A DNA stretch of 64,000 nucleotides from contig NZ_JAMPKY010000008.1 in the NCBI RefSeq assembly GCF_039962255.1, forward strand, positions 1 through 64,000, read 5' to 3'. The stretch comes from Leptolyngbya subtilissima AS-A7. GTDB taxonomy: Bacteria; Cyanobacteriota; Cyanobacteriia; Phormidesmidales; Phormidesmidaceae. Within the stretch, counting starts at the first letter, position 1. Each line of letters starts with the position of its first letter. The position numbers and the translations under genes were made by a program. The notes beneath the pieces are model-generated. The model made no database searches, was not told the origin of the DNA, and saw nothing but the letters and a program-made list of their open reading frames with translations. Shown here in pieces: positions 42,755-52,352 of the stretch.

Positions 42755-43660
42755 TTAGCCCGCCGACAGCTTCGGATCGGCCTTACCACGACCGAGCTGC
42801 GCCACCACGGCCTCCTTCGCCATGTCAAGCCAGCTGTGCCAGTAGCCTAGGCTCCAGCCCAGATTGAGAAACCAAAGGAAAAGCGTGGGGCGATCGCGCA
42901 CCCGCACCACAAACTTCACCGGCACTAGCGGCAGCGACAGAAAACACTTGAACAGCATCCCCTTGGGAAAGCCATAGGCCCAGTGCTTACGGTATAGCCG
43001 GGCAGAGTAGTAGCCAAACTTCTTCAGCCGCCGAAAGTTAGACCTGACATCGCCCCGAAAGCGAAAATTCACCACCGCATCTTTGACTTCGTGCAGCGTC
43101 ACCCCCAGCGCCTGAATGCGCCAGCAGTAGTCAATGTCTTGCAAGGCCAAAAACTGCCCATCAAACCCGCCCACCGCCTCATGGTGCACCCGCTTAACCG
43201 CTAGGTTGCTGGCTGAGCCAAAGGGTCGAAACGGATGGTAAAGCTTCCCGGTGCCCTCAATGCTGGTCAGTGCGGCAGAAAATTCGTTGCGATCGTTAAG
43301 CTGCGCCATCTCGCGCCGGCCGCAGACCAGGTCGTGCTGTTCTAGAGCAGCAGCCATTGCCGCCAGCCAGCCCGGAGCTACCGCATCGTCAGCATCACAG
43401 AACAGTAGCGCGTCGCCCTGGGCCTGGGCACAGGCCATGTTGCGGGCGTGGGCAGCCCCCCGGCGGGCCGAAGCATCCACCACCTTGAGGTGGGGCATTG
43501 TCTGCTGATAGCGCCGCACCACATCTAAGGTGCCGTCGGTCGAGCCATTGTCGCCAACTACAATCTCCCAAGGTCCAGCGAATACTTGCTGATATAGGGC
43601 ATCTAGCTGGTCTGCGATCGTGGTTGCAGCGTTGTAGGCCGGGATAATAACGCTCAGCAT
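42755..43660 (-). CDS. Family 2 glycosyltransferase
   Basis: This 301-residue protein transfers a sugar from a nucleotide donor. The GT-A core reads SVIIPAYNAATTIADQLDAL, VVGDNGSTDGTLDVV and FCDADDAVAPGW with the DAD metal motif. A hydrophobic stretch near the C-terminus (GMLFKCFLSLPLVPVKFVV) suggests membrane association. Acceptor and donor are unknown. It converges on pgk and is not in an obvious polysaccharide cluster. Confidence 0.92.
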   Translation of the reverse strand: MLSVIIPAYNAATTIADQLDALYQQVFAGPWEIVVGDNGSTDGTLDVVRRYQQTMPHLKVVDASARRGAAHARNMACAQAQGDALLFCDADDAVAPGWLAAMAAALEQHDLVCGRREMAQLNDRNEFSAALTSIEGTGKLYHPFRPFGSASNLAVKRVHHEAVGGFDGQFLALQDIDYCWRIQALGVTLHEVKDAVVNFRFRGDVRSNFRRLKKFGYYSARLYRKHWAYGFPKGMLFKCFLSLPLVPVKFVVRVRDRPTLFLWFLNLGWSLGYWHSWLDMAKEAVVAQLGRGKADPKLSAG

Positions 43661-44029
43661 AGGGCTGTCGATATGACTTTATATAGATCTTAAGGAAGCA
43701 GGTATAGCCATAGACCAAGCCTGCTTGTCTACGTACACCCGTCAATGGCGAGACGTAGGTCTCTCCGCAGCAGTTCCTAGCTAGTCTATGAAGATCCCCT
43801 CAGGCTGACAAGTCTCTACCGTTGTCAGTAGCAGGCGATCGGCCTTGATGTCTTAAATTATACTTCTCACAGCAACTGCGGCCTCCCCAACACTTAAGGC
43901 GGCTTGGTCTGGGGTTAAAAGTCTGAAATCTGAAAAATGTCAGGTCGGGCTATGGGAAACTTGAGGCGGGAGGATGGGTATAAAAACACCTAGTTGAGCC
44001 CAAGCTCAAGTTGCCTCGAGTTAGCTGAC
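43661..44029. other. 369-bp intergenic region upstream of the glycosyltransferase
   Basis: No gene is seen. A long-loop inverted repeat (AAGCAGG at 43696, CCTGCTT at 43720) and a short TTGAGC-CCAA-GCTCAA hairpin near 43994 occur; the latter is just downstream of the AI-2E stop and, on the minus strand, precedes a GTTTTTA stretch, so it may terminate that gene. A TATA-rich stretch near 43676-43690 could hold the glycosyltransferase promoter. Confidence 0.4.
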
Positions 44030-45142
44030 CTAGACATCCTCAGAGGTCAAAGGTTCCGCAATCGGTTCCAGGCCTTCGGGCGACTTAGATAGGGGCTCAG
44101 CCGCACTGCCTCTGGGGCGATCGAGCACGTCGATAATCCAGGCTTCTTCAATCCAGGTTTTGCAGACCACCGCCAGGGGCAGAGCTAACACCAGCCCCAC
44201 GGGGCCTAGGAAAGTAGCAAAAAAGATTTGAGACACCAGGGTAGCGGCGGGCAGTAGTGACACCTGCTTCTGCATCACCATTGGCGAAAACCAGTAGCTC
44301 TCAACGTTTTGAATCAGCACGTAGAGCACAACAACGGCTAGCGCTTTACCCGGCGACTGGAGAAGCGCCACAAACACCGGAAACACCGCGCTTAGGGTCG
44401 GCCCTAGGTTAGGAATAAAGTTAAACACCCCAGCCAGCACCGCGTGGGCAAAGGCGTAGGGCACTCCCAGCAGCACCAGACCGGTGAAGCTGATTGTGGC
44501 CACAAAGATTGAGCTCAGCGCCACCCCACCCAGCCAGAACATCAGAGAATGCTCGCACTTCGTCAAGATTTCGTCGGCCCGGTGACGGTAACTCGATGGA
44601 AACAGGCGCAGTAGCAGTCTGCGGTAGGCCGGGGGGTTAGCCAGCATCATCAACGTCAGCACGGCCAGGAGCAGCAGCTGGAGCAAAATCGCCATCGAGC
44701 TAGAGAAAAACGTCAGAAAGTTGCCAAATACCGTGGAGCCAATGGAAGCCACCTGACGCAGCAGGTCGGGCAGGGGCGGCAACACCCGCAAATCTTGCTC
44801 AGGGAACCATTCAGGCGGGTTCTCCTGGAAGGCATCGAACCAGCCCCCCAGTTGCTCAAACCCTTTAGGTGTCAGCAGCAGCAATTCTTGAAACTGGTTG
44901 ATAAATAAAGGCAGCACCAAACCCAAAAAAACCACGCCGCCCAACAGCACCAGCGCCCCAGTGACCAGCACGGCGCGATCGCGCGGCCAGCCGTACACCC
45001 GCGATAGAAGTCGCACCAGGCTGTTGAGCGCGATGGTAATCACCACCGCGGCAAACATCAGTAAAACGATCTGGCGAAACTGCCAAATAATGACGAGGAC
45101 AATGCCCAGAGCAACCAGGTTGATCCAATCAATGAGCTTCAC
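44030..45142 (-). CDS. AI-2E family transporter, second paralogue
   Basis: This 370-residue membrane protein has several hydrophobic helices and the family block VLLGVPYAFAHAVLAGVFNFIPNLGPTLSAVFPV. It differs well enough from the copy at 8272-9357 to be a separate branch. Substrate and role are unknown. It is divergent from pcyA with 130 bp between starts. Confidence 0.9.
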   Translation of the reverse strand: MKLIDWINLVALGIVLVIIWQFRQIVLLMFAAVVITIALNSLVRLLSRVYGWPRDRAVLVTGALVLLGGVVFLGLVLPLFINQFQELLLLTPKGFEQLGGWFDAFQENPPEWFPEQDLRVLPPLPDLLRQVASIGSTVFGNFLTFFSSSMAILLQLLLLAVLTLMMLANPPAYRRLLLRLFPSSYRHRADEILTKCEHSLMFWLGGVALSSIFVATISFTGLVLLGVPYAFAHAVLAGVFNFIPNLGPTLSAVFPVFVALLQSPGKALAVVVLYVLIQNVESYWFSPMVMQKQVSLLPAATLVSQIFFATFLGPVGLVLALPLAVVCKTWIEEAWIIDVLDRPRGSAAEPLSKSPEGLEPIAEPLTSEDV

Positions 45143-45272
45143 GGCAATGGCACCTTATGCAGTTAACGACGCCCGTGGCCAAATTGTAGCTGGCTGTAGT
45201 GACAGAGAGCTCTAGTATCTATCCTGACTGCGACTGGTATGCTGAATACTTATCGCTCTTTCTTCGGGTGTC

Positions 45273-46004
45273 ATGGTAGCCCCAACTCCAACCTCCCTGC
45301 GCGATCAGCAGCACCCGATGATTCGGGGCCTAGCCGATCGCATTGAAGCCACCTGGCGGCAATATCTCGACCTATCGCCCTACCACCTGCCAGAGGATCT
45401 CGGCTACATCGAGGGCCGCCTGGAGGGCGAACGGCTCACCATTGAAAACCAGTGCTACCAGACCCCCCAGTTTCGTAAGCTGCACCTGGAGCTAGCCCGC
45501 GTGGGCAAGAACTTGGACATTTTGCACTGCGTGATGTTTCCCCGCCCCGAGTACGCCCTGCCCATGTTTGGCTGCGATCTGGTAGGCGGACGCGGGCAAA
45601 TTAGCGCCGCGATTGTCGATTTGTCGCCTGTGGGCAACGTTCTACCGGCGGGCTACACCGCTGTTTTGGAGGCTCTGCCGGCTCAGAGCTTTAGCGAGGA
45701 GCGCGACCTGCCGGGGTGGGGCACCATTTTTTCGCCCTACTGTCGGTTTATTCGCCCAGCCAGCCCTGAGGAAGAGACGGCGTTTGTCGATCTGATTGCC
45801 ACCTACTTGGCTCTGCACTGCCAGCAGGCGATCGCCACCCCAGCGACTCCGGCTCAGCTAGAGAGCATTCTGGCTGGCCAGCGCAATTACTGCGAGCAGC
45901 AGCAGAAGAACGACAAAACCCGGCGAGTGCTTGAAAAAGCCTTTGGCGACGCCTGGGCCGAGCGCTATATGACCACCGTGCTGTTTGATTTACCGACGGT
46001 ATAA
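45273..46004 (+). CDS. pcyA: Phycocyanobilin:ferredoxin oxidoreductase
   Basis: This 243-residue bilin reductase makes phycocyanobilin from biliverdin with four electrons from ferredoxin, for phycobilisomes and phytochromes. Residues equivalent to the known catalytic set are present: Glu73 (in HLELARVG), His85 (in DILHCVMF) and Asp102 (in GCDLVGG). Length is typical for PcyA. It appears to be its own transcription unit, with gmk 75 bp downstream. Confidence 0.97.
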   Translation: MVAPTPTSLRDQQHPMIRGLADRIEATWRQYLDLSPYHLPEDLGYIEGRLEGERLTIENQCYQTPQFRKLHLELARVGKNLDILHCVMFPRPEYALPMFGCDLVGGRGQISAAIVDLSPVGNVLPAGYTAVLEALPAQSFSEERDLPGWGTIFSPYCRFIRPASPEEETAFVDLIATYLALHCQQAIATPATPAQLESILAGQRNYCEQQQKNDKTRRVLEKAFGDAWAERYMTTVLFDLPTV

Positions 46005-46079
46005 AGTCATCTGGAATTTAGCCCTTCCATAGGCTCTGGGTTCACTAGAATAAGAAATCTTAGCCATACAGCCGTCGCC

Positions 46080-46712
46080 ATGACCGTCAGCACTCCAGCA
46101 CCCCTAGAGACCCTCAGCCCAGAGGCCCTTAGCCTAACCACCGAGACCGACCTCGCCCCGCGCCGGGGTCGGCTGATCGTGTTTACCGGCCCCAGCGGGG
46201 TGGGCAAGGGGACACTGCTGCGGGCGCTGCGCCACCGCTATCCGGCGCTGAAACTATCGGTGTCGGCCACCACGCGATCGCCCCGCCCCGGCGAGGTCAA
46301 CGGCCAAGACTACTACTTCGTCAGCCGCGACGAATTTCGCACCATGGTCGAGCAGGGAGAACTGCTGGAGTGGGCCGAGTTTGCGGGCAACCTCTACGGC
46401 ACTCCCAAGACCCCGGTGCTGAAGGAGATTGAAGCTGGCCAGTGGGTGATTTTAGAGATTGAGCTAGAGGGTGCTCGCCAGGTGCGTACCACCTTTCCCC
46501 ATGCGCTCCAGCTGTTTGTGCTGCCCCCCTCGTTAGAAGAGCTAGAAAGCCGCATTCGTCTGCGGGGGAAGGATGCTGACGATGCCATTCAGCGACGTCT
46601 CCAGCGGGCACTGGTCGAGATCGATGCCGCCTCAGAGTTCGATGAGCAAATCGTCAACGACGACCTAGAAGTGGCCCTTCAGCAGCTAGAGAACGCGATC
46701 TTTAGAGACTAA
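46080..46712 (+). CDS. gmk: Guanylate kinase
   Basis: This 210-residue enzyme phosphorylates GMP to GDP. The P-loop is [13 protein letters not shown] and the GMP-binding block reads [23 protein letters not shown]. Its N-terminal ~30 residues ([20 protein letters not shown]) are an extension not needed for catalysis. Downstream lies a two-way terminator. Confidence 0.97.
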   Translation: MTVSTPAPLETLSPEALSLTTETDLAPRRGRLIVFTGPSGVGKGTLLRALRHRYPALKLSVSATTRSPRPGEVNGQDYYFVSRDEFRTMVEQGELLEWAEFAGNLYGTPKTPVLKEIEAGQWVILEIELEGARQVRTTFPHALQLFVLPPSLEELESRIRLRGKDADDAIQRRLQRALVEIDAASEFDEQIVNDDLEVALQQLENAIFRD

Positions 46713-46749
46713 ATCCAGCCTTCTCTAACTCTTCAACCTGAAAGAGATA

Positions 46750-46796
46750 CCAAAAAGGTTCCCCTAACCTTATCGAGGTCAGGGGAATCTTTTTGG
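46750..46796. terminator. Two-way terminator between gmk and the DUF1499 gene
   Basis: A stem of about 21 bp with two imperfect pairs forms from CCAAAAAGGTTCCCCTAACC on one side and its partner ending GGGGAATCTTTTTGG, with a 5-base loop. A- and T-rich ends make it usable from both converging genes. Confidence 0.8.
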
Positions 46797-46818
46797 CAAG
46801 TGTTAGAACGGATCTGGT

Positions 46819-47355
46819 CTATTCAACGACCGACGCTGAGGCTAGGGCCTGGCGAATAGCTTCTATGCGCTTGCGGTTTACGCCCCCATCAGACTGGCCG
46901 AGGCGCGACGCCGATCGCACTTGAATGACGGGCGTTGATGGGTCGAGGTAAAACTCCACATCGTCCACAAAACCCATCAGCTTGCTAGTGAACTCGGCGT
47001 AGAGGTAGCGATCGGTTTTCTCAATGATTTTAGTGCGAGACATGGCGTTGACCACGGCCTCTAGCAGAGCCATAGCCTGAGCGGGGTCGCCACTATAGGC
47101 CAAGGGTGCGATCGCATGTTTTGGATCGGCATCACTCTCGCTGATCACACAGTTAGAGGTGTTGGGGCAGGGAGACAGCTTACCGTCTTTGACGCCTAAG
47201 TTTGTGGGGCGCTTACCTGCCAAACTGCCCATAAACGGTAGTACTCCCATCGAGCCATCATCCAAAGAAACAGCAGCGCTGGGGTATGCATTGCCCAGCA
47301 GAGTAATCATAACCAGAGCAACCCCAAAGACAAGGCGAAAAACTGATTTCAACAT
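46819..47355 (-). CDS. DUF1499 family exported protein
   Basis: This 178-residue protein has an N-terminal signal or anchor (MLKSVFRLVFGVALVMITLL). The DUF1499 core follows: KLSPCPNTSNCVISESDADP, with two close cysteines, and VDDVEFYLDPSTPVIQVRSASRLGQSD. Function is unknown; a periplasmic or thylakoid-lumen role is inferred from the signal. It converges on gmk. Confidence 0.88.
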   Translation of the reverse strand: MLKSVFRLVFGVALVMITLLGNAYPSAAVSLDDGSMGVLPFMGSLAGKRPTNLGVKDGKLSPCPNTSNCVISESDADPKHAIAPLAYSGDPAQAMALLEAVVNAMSRTKIIEKTDRYLYAEFTSKLMGFVDDVEFYLDPSTPVIQVRSASRLGQSDGGVNRKRIEAIRQALASASVVE

Positions 47356-47444
47356 GATGAAACGTCCAAATCCTTAGGTAGCTCTTTAGTAGGATAGAGC
47401 AGATGAGTTAGCTCCGAAACCAGCCCCCCTGCCAGAGGTTAACC

Positions 47445-48779
47445 ATGACTACCGTTGCCGCTACCGCTCCCATCGCCGACCTGCTGCAACGCCAGCGAGC
47501 CTACTGGGCCACCGGGGCCACTCGTGGCCTCGACTTTCGTCTCGCTCAGCTCAAAGCGCTGCGAGCAGCGATCGTCAACTATCAGGCAGACATTATTGAT
47601 GCGGCTAGGCAAGACCTGGGACGCCCTGAGTTTGAGGGCTACTTTGAGGTTGGCACCATCAGCGAGTTGGACTATGCGATCAAACATCTGCACCGCTGGG
47701 TCAAACCTCGTAAGACCTCGCTGCCCCTGAGCCAGCTGCCCGGCTCTGCCTGGGTTCAGCCCGAACCTCTGGGAGTAGTGCTGATTATCGGTCCCTGGAA
47801 TTACCCCTTTCAACTGATCGTGTCGCCGCTGATGGGAGCGATCGCCGCTGGCAACTGCGCCATGCTCAAACCCTCGGAGCTGGCCCCAACGACCTCTAAA
47901 GTGCTGGCTCGGCTGATAGCAGACACCTTTGACCCAGCCTACGTGGCTCTAGTGGAAGGCGGCGTAGACACCGCCCAAGCGTTGCTAGCCGAAAAATTTA
48001 ATCACATCTTTTTTACCGGCGGCGAGCGGATCGGCAAGATCGTGATGCAGGCAGCGGCCCAGCACCTAACGCCAGTCACCCTAGAGTTAGGCGGCAAAAG
48101 CCCCTGCATTATTGATACCGATGTCAACTTGGAGGTGGCGGCCCGGCGCATTGTCTGGGGCAAATTTCTCAATGCGGGGCAGACCTGCGTGGCTCCCGAC
48201 TATCTGCTGGTCGATGAGCGGGTTAAAGACGGTCTGGTGACCGCACTTCAGCAGCGCATTCAGGTCTGCTATGGGGAAGACCCCGCCACCAGCCCTGACC
48301 TCTCGCGGGTGGTGAACGATCGCCAGTTCGACCGCCTAGTGGGCCTACTGAACCAGGGCAACATTCTGGCGGGGGGCCAGCACGATCGGAGCGATCGCTA
48401 CATCGCCCCCACCCTGATCGACGGCATCGGCTGGGATGCCTCGATTATGCAGGAGGAGATCTTTGGCCCCATTCTGCCAATTCTCACTTACAAGGATTTA
48501 GGGGATGCGATCGCCGCTGTTAACCAGCGGCCCAAGCCTCTGGCGCTTTATGTGTTCACGCGCGATCGCCAAGTGCAGGAACGGGTGCTCGATCGCACCA
48601 CGGCGGGCTCAGTATGTATTAACGACGTAATTTTGCAGATTGCCATTTGGGATTTGCCCTTTGGCGGCGTCGGCAGCAGCGGCGTCGGCAGCTACCACGG
48701 TCAACACAGCTTCAATACCTTCTCCCACCTCAAGAGTGTGCTCAAAAAGCCCTTCTGGATGGATATGGACTGGCGCTAA
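47445..48779 (+). CDS. Aldehyde dehydrogenase (class 3-like)
   Basis: This 444-residue NAD(P)-dependent enzyme oxidises aliphatic or fatty aldehydes. The catalytic Cys is in NAGQTCVAPDYLLVDE; the Glu is in VTLELGGKSPCIIDTD; and LIIGPWNYPFQLIVSPLMGA is the cofactor-binding front. Its length matches the short, class 3 branch that includes cyanobacterial fatty aldehyde dehydrogenases. Whether its substrate is a hydrocarbon-pathway aldehyde cannot be told. Confidence 0.94.
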   Translation: MTTVAATAPIADLLQRQRAYWATGATRGLDFRLAQLKALRAAIVNYQADIIDAARQDLGRPEFEGYFEVGTISELDYAIKHLHRWVKPRKTSLPLSQLPGSAWVQPEPLGVVLIIGPWNYPFQLIVSPLMGAIAAGNCAMLKPSELAPTTSKVLARLIADTFDPAYVALVEGGVDTAQALLAEKFNHIFFTGGERIGKIVMQAAAQHLTPVTLELGGKSPCIIDTDVNLEVAARRIVWGKFLNAGQTCVAPDYLLVDERVKDGLVTALQQRIQVCYGEDPATSPDLSRVVNDRQFDRLVGLLNQGNILAGGQHDRSDRYIAPTLIDGIGWDASIMQEEIFGPILPILTYKDLGDAIAAVNQRPKPLALYVFTRDRQVQERVLDRTTAGSVCINDVILQIAIWDLPFGGVGSSGVGSYHGQHSFNTFSHLKSVLKKPFWMDMDWR

Positions 48780-48954
48780 CCCCCCCTACAGCGACAAGGT
48801 AAAGCTATTTCAAAAATTTATCGGGCTGTCCTAAGCTGGGGCCATCGGTCCTGCCATAACAGGTCAAAGTCTAACTTTGCATGGGGGAAAACATTAGCTT
48901 GAGCGAGCGACCTGCTATAGTCCGCTGCTAATGCTGTGCTGCGAGGCCCTCACC

Positions 48955-50313
48955 GTGCCAACCCTTCTGGTCAAGAACATTCACACCCTGGTCACCATAG
49001 ATGACCAGCGGCAGGAGATTCGCTCGGGGGCGCTGTTCATTCGCGACCACGTGATTGAGCAGGTGGGCACTACTGAAGAACTTCCCCGGACGGCTGACCG
49101 GGTGCTCGATTTAGGCGATCGCCACCTAGTGCTGCCCGGCTTGGTCAACACTCACCACCACTTTTTTCAGACCCTCACCCGGGTGGTGCCGGGGGCACAA
49201 AATTCATCGCTGTTTGACTGGCTCAGCACCCTCTACCCGCTGTGGCAGCAGCTCACCCCCGAGGCGATCGCCCTCAGCGCCCAGGTCGCCGCCGCCGAGC
49301 TGATCTACTCGGGCTGCACCACCGCCAGCGACCACCTCTACCTCTTCCCCAACGACTGCACCCTGGATGACGAAATCGAGGCGGTGCGTCAAACCGGACT
49401 GCGGTTTCACGCCAGCCGAGGCAGTATGAGCGTGGGCGAAAGCAAAGGCGGCCTGCCTCCTGACTCAATTGTGGAAGCCGAAGCCGACATTCTCAAAGAC
49501 TCCCGGCGGCTGATCGAGCAGTACCACAACAACGACCCCTACGCCCTGGTGCGCATTACCCTGGCCCCCTGCTCCCCCTTCAGCGTCTCGACCGACCTGA
49601 TGCGAGAGTCGGCAGCTCTGGCCCGCAGCTACCCAGGCGTGCGGCTGCACACCCACCTGGCCGAAAACAAATCTGACGTCACCTACAGCCTCGATACCTT
49701 TGGCCTCACCCCTGGCGACTACGCCGCCTCTGTGGGCTGGCTAGGAGAAGATGTGTGGCACGCCCACTGCGTCAAGCTCGACGACAAAGCCATCCACAGC
49801 TTTGGTCAGACCGGTACCGGGGTGGCCCACTGTCCCTGTAGCAACATGCGCTTGGCCAGTGGCATGGCCCCAATTCGGAAAATGCTGGATCACAACGTGC
49901 CCGTGGGACTGGGGGTGGATGGGTCGGCCTCTAACGACGGCAGCCACCTGCTGGCCGAGGCTCGCCAGGCCTTTCTCATGGCTCGTGTGCGGGAAGAAAA
50001 TGCCGGGGCACTGACCGCCCGTGAAGCTCTAGAAATCGCCACTCGCGGCGGTGCTAAAGTGCTGGGTCGCACCGATATTGGCTACCTAGCCCCCGGTATG
50101 GCGGCGGATTTTGTCACTGTGAATCTCGATCGCCTGGCGTTGGCGGGCACCGCCTACGACCCCGTCGCTGCACTAATTTTCTGCACTATCGATCGCGTCG
50201 ACTACAGCTTCATCCATGGCAGAGAAGTGCTCAATCCCGAGGGTTTACTGACGCTCGATTTGCCGGTGGTGCTGGAAAAGCACGGGGCAGTGGTGCGATC
50301 GCTGGCCGCCTAA
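48955..50313 (+). CDS. Amidohydrolase, 8-oxoguanine/guanine deaminase-like
   Basis: This 452-residue enzyme is a metal-dependent deaminase in the cyclic-amidine deaminase group. The metal motif is LVNTHHHFFQTLTR, with GVRLHTHLAEN and GLGVDGSASNDGSHLLAEAR. The stretch QNSSLFDWLSTLYPLWQQLTPEAI is typical of the 8-oxoguanine deaminase branch. I use the GTG at 48955 (MPTLLVKNIHTLV), which has a GAGG ribosome site; an ATG 24 bases upstream is in frame. Purine salvage or cleaning of damaged guanine is the likely role. Confidence 0.88.
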   Translation: MPTLLVKNIHTLVTIDDQRQEIRSGALFIRDHVIEQVGTTEELPRTADRVLDLGDRHLVLPGLVNTHHHFFQTLTRVVPGAQNSSLFDWLSTLYPLWQQLTPEAIALSAQVAAAELIYSGCTTASDHLYLFPNDCTLDDEIEAVRQTGLRFHASRGSMSVGESKGGLPPDSIVEAEADILKDSRRLIEQYHNNDPYALVRITLAPCSPFSVSTDLMRESAALARSYPGVRLHTHLAENKSDVTYSLDTFGLTPGDYAASVGWLGEDVWHAHCVKLDDKAIHSFGQTGTGVAHCPCSNMRLASGMAPIRKMLDHNVPVGLGVDGSASNDGSHLLAEARQAFLMARVREENAGALTAREALEIATRGGAKVLGRTDIGYLAPGMAADFVTVNLDRLALAGTAYDPVAALIFCTIDRVDYSFIHGREVLNPEGLLTLDLPVVLEKHGAVVRSLAA

Positions 50314-50348
50314 TACTGGGCAATAGAAATCTGCCAACTATCGCCGCC

Positions 50349-50363
50349 CAGGCGAGACGCCTG
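50349..50363 (+). terminator. Short GC-rich hairpin after the deaminase gene
   Basis: CAGGCG and CGCCTG pair perfectly around AGA, 36 bases after the stop codon. It has no T-run, so termination is uncertain. Confidence 0.3.
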
Positions 50364-50529
50364 CGGCAAGCCAGGGCTGGCGTGACAATGGATGCATTTC
50401 CGCCGTGAAGTGCTAGGGCAGCGTCAGATATTGGCACAAGCAAGGGGCATATACACTTTGCAATATGCTTCTGCCGTCAACAAATGCAGGGGATAAGCTG
50501 TGGGTAATACCTATAGCCTTTCACTAATT

Positions 50530-52287
50530 ATGGTTACGGCCCCGCAGGTATCCTCTGCCGCGTCCCTAGTTCATGCAGCTACCCTGGCCGACCTGGCTCA
50601 AGAGGGTAGCCTTCGGGTTCAGTTGCAGGGGCACGCTATTGCCCTGTTTTATACCGACGGTCAGGTTTACGCCATTGACAACCGCTGCCCCCACATGGGG
50701 TTTCCGTTGCAGGGCAGTGTTTGCAAAGATGGCATTCTCACCTGTCCGTGGCACTATGCTCGCTTTGATCTGGCCAGCGGTGGCACCTTCGATGCCTGGG
50801 CTGATGATGTGCGGGCCTTTCCGGTGCACCTTCAAGACGGAGAGATTTGGCTGGATTTGTCGCCCCGGGTGGATGGGCGATCGCACCAACGGCAGCGTCT
50901 CCAGGACGGTCTGGAGCAGACCCTGTCGCTGGTGATTGCCAAATCGGTAATTGCCCTGCTGGCGGATGAGGTTTCCGCCCGTGAGCCCTTTCGAGTGGGG
51001 CTAGCATTTGGCACTCGCCACCTCAAATCTGGCTGGGATACGGGGTTAACCATCCTGACAGCCCTGATGAATCTGCTGCCCACCCTGGAGGAGAGCGATC
51101 GCCCCCGAGCGTTGTATCAAGGATTATCTGCCGTAGCCCGAGACAGTGCTGGAGCCCCGCCCCACTTTCCTGTGCATCCCCTACCCCAAACGCAGCCAGA
51201 CTTTGCCACCCTCAAAGCTTGGTTTCGACAGTTCATTGAACGGCGCGACAGCGAGGCGGCAGAACGCTGTGTATTAACCGCCGTCCGGGCTAAACTTTCC
51301 CCCGCCCAAATTGCCGAGATGCTGTTTGCTGCCGCCACTGACCATCGCTACCTCGACGAGGGCCATACGCTAGATTTCATCAATAAGGCCCTGGAGGCGT
51401 TAGATCAAGTGCAGTGGCAGGAGGCCGAGTCCGTGCTCGCCAGCCTGATGCCGAGCTTAGCCCAGGCTACTCGCATGGAAGAGGCCAACGCCTGGCGCTA
51501 CCCGGTAGATTTGGTCGCCATGGTAGAGGCCGCCTTTGCCGACCTACCCGCTGCCCTAGAGACTGGCCAGGCTCAACGGGGGCAATGGTCAGGGGTATCT
51601 GAGCTGCTGCCTCTGCTCCTGGGGGATGACCCTCAGGCCACCGTAACCGCTCTGGTCGACGCCCTCCGCCAGGGCTGCACCGAACCCCAACTGGCCAGCC
51701 TCGTCACCTACGCGGCGGCCCTGCGGGTGGCCCAGTTCAACACCAACAACGACCACGGCGACTGGAACGCGGCCCATCACCCCTTCACCTACGCTAATGC
51801 GGTACTCCAGGGGCTGACGCGCTGCCCTAGCCCCGAGCTGCTACGGGGGGTCTTTGATGCCGCCGTGGCGGTATACCTAAACCGTTTCCTCAACGTGCCC
51901 CCGGCCCGCCTACCCGACGGTGACGACACCGTAGACGATCCCGAGGCGTTGCTCACGCAACTGTCAGATTTGTTGGATCGGCAACAGCAGGTGCAGGCTA
52001 TGGGCAAGTTGGTGGCCCAATACCTCTACAGCGGTGGCAATCCGCAGCGGTTGATGGCGCAGCTGGGTCAGTTGATGCTGCGAGAAGATCGCAATTTCCA
52101 CGTGATTCAATCCCTAGAAGCCGCCTTTCAGCTCTATGCGGTCCTGGGTCATGGCCCTGAGGGCATCAATGCCCTGGTAGCTGCGGCTCGGTACTTGGCG
52201 GCCCACTCGCCAACGACGCGATCGCAGGCTCAAACCTACGACATTGCCTACCGTCTGCACCGGGGCGATCGCCTGTTTGAGGTCTGA
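50530..52287 (+). CDS. Rieske [2Fe-2S] protein with long C-terminal helical domain
   Basis: This ~585-residue protein opens with a Rieske domain: the cluster ligands are in CPHMGFPLQG and CPWHYARFD (the CxH and CxxH pairs). The remaining ~460 residues are helical, with His-rich stretches such as NTNNDHGDWNAAHHPF, and match no domain I recognise with confidence. A GTG start 30 bases upstream is possible. The Rieske module suggests electron transfer to the large C-terminal part. It has no obvious operon partner. Confidence 0.8.
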   Translation: MVTAPQVSSAASLVHAATLADLAQEGSLRVQLQGHAIALFYTDGQVYAIDNRCPHMGFPLQGSVCKDGILTCPWHYARFDLASGGTFDAWADDVRAFPVHLQDGEIWLDLSPRVDGRSHQRQRLQDGLEQTLSLVIAKSVIALLADEVSAREPFRVGLAFGTRHLKSGWDTGLTILTALMNLLPTLEESDRPRALYQGLSAVARDSAGAPPHFPVHPLPQTQPDFATLKAWFRQFIERRDSEAAERCVLTAVRAKLSPAQIAEMLFAAATDHRYLDEGHTLDFINKALEALDQVQWQEAESVLASLMPSLAQATRMEEANAWRYPVDLVAMVEAAFADLPAALETGQAQRGQWSGVSELLPLLLGDDPQATVTALVDALRQGCTEPQLASLVTYAAALRVAQFNTNNDHGDWNAAHHPFTYANAVLQGLTRCPSPELLRGVFDAAVAVYLNRFLNVPPARLPDGDDTVDDPEALLTQLSDLLDRQQQVQAMGKLVAQYLYSGGNPQRLMAQLGQLMLREDRNFHVIQSLEAAFQLYAVLGHGPEGINALVAAARYLAAHSPTTRSQAQTYDIAYRLHRGDRLFEV

Positions 52288-52352
52288 CCTATCGGTCTAC
52301 ACCAACTCGGGCAGGGCCAACGATGGTTGGATTGGAAGCCTGAAATAGTTAG

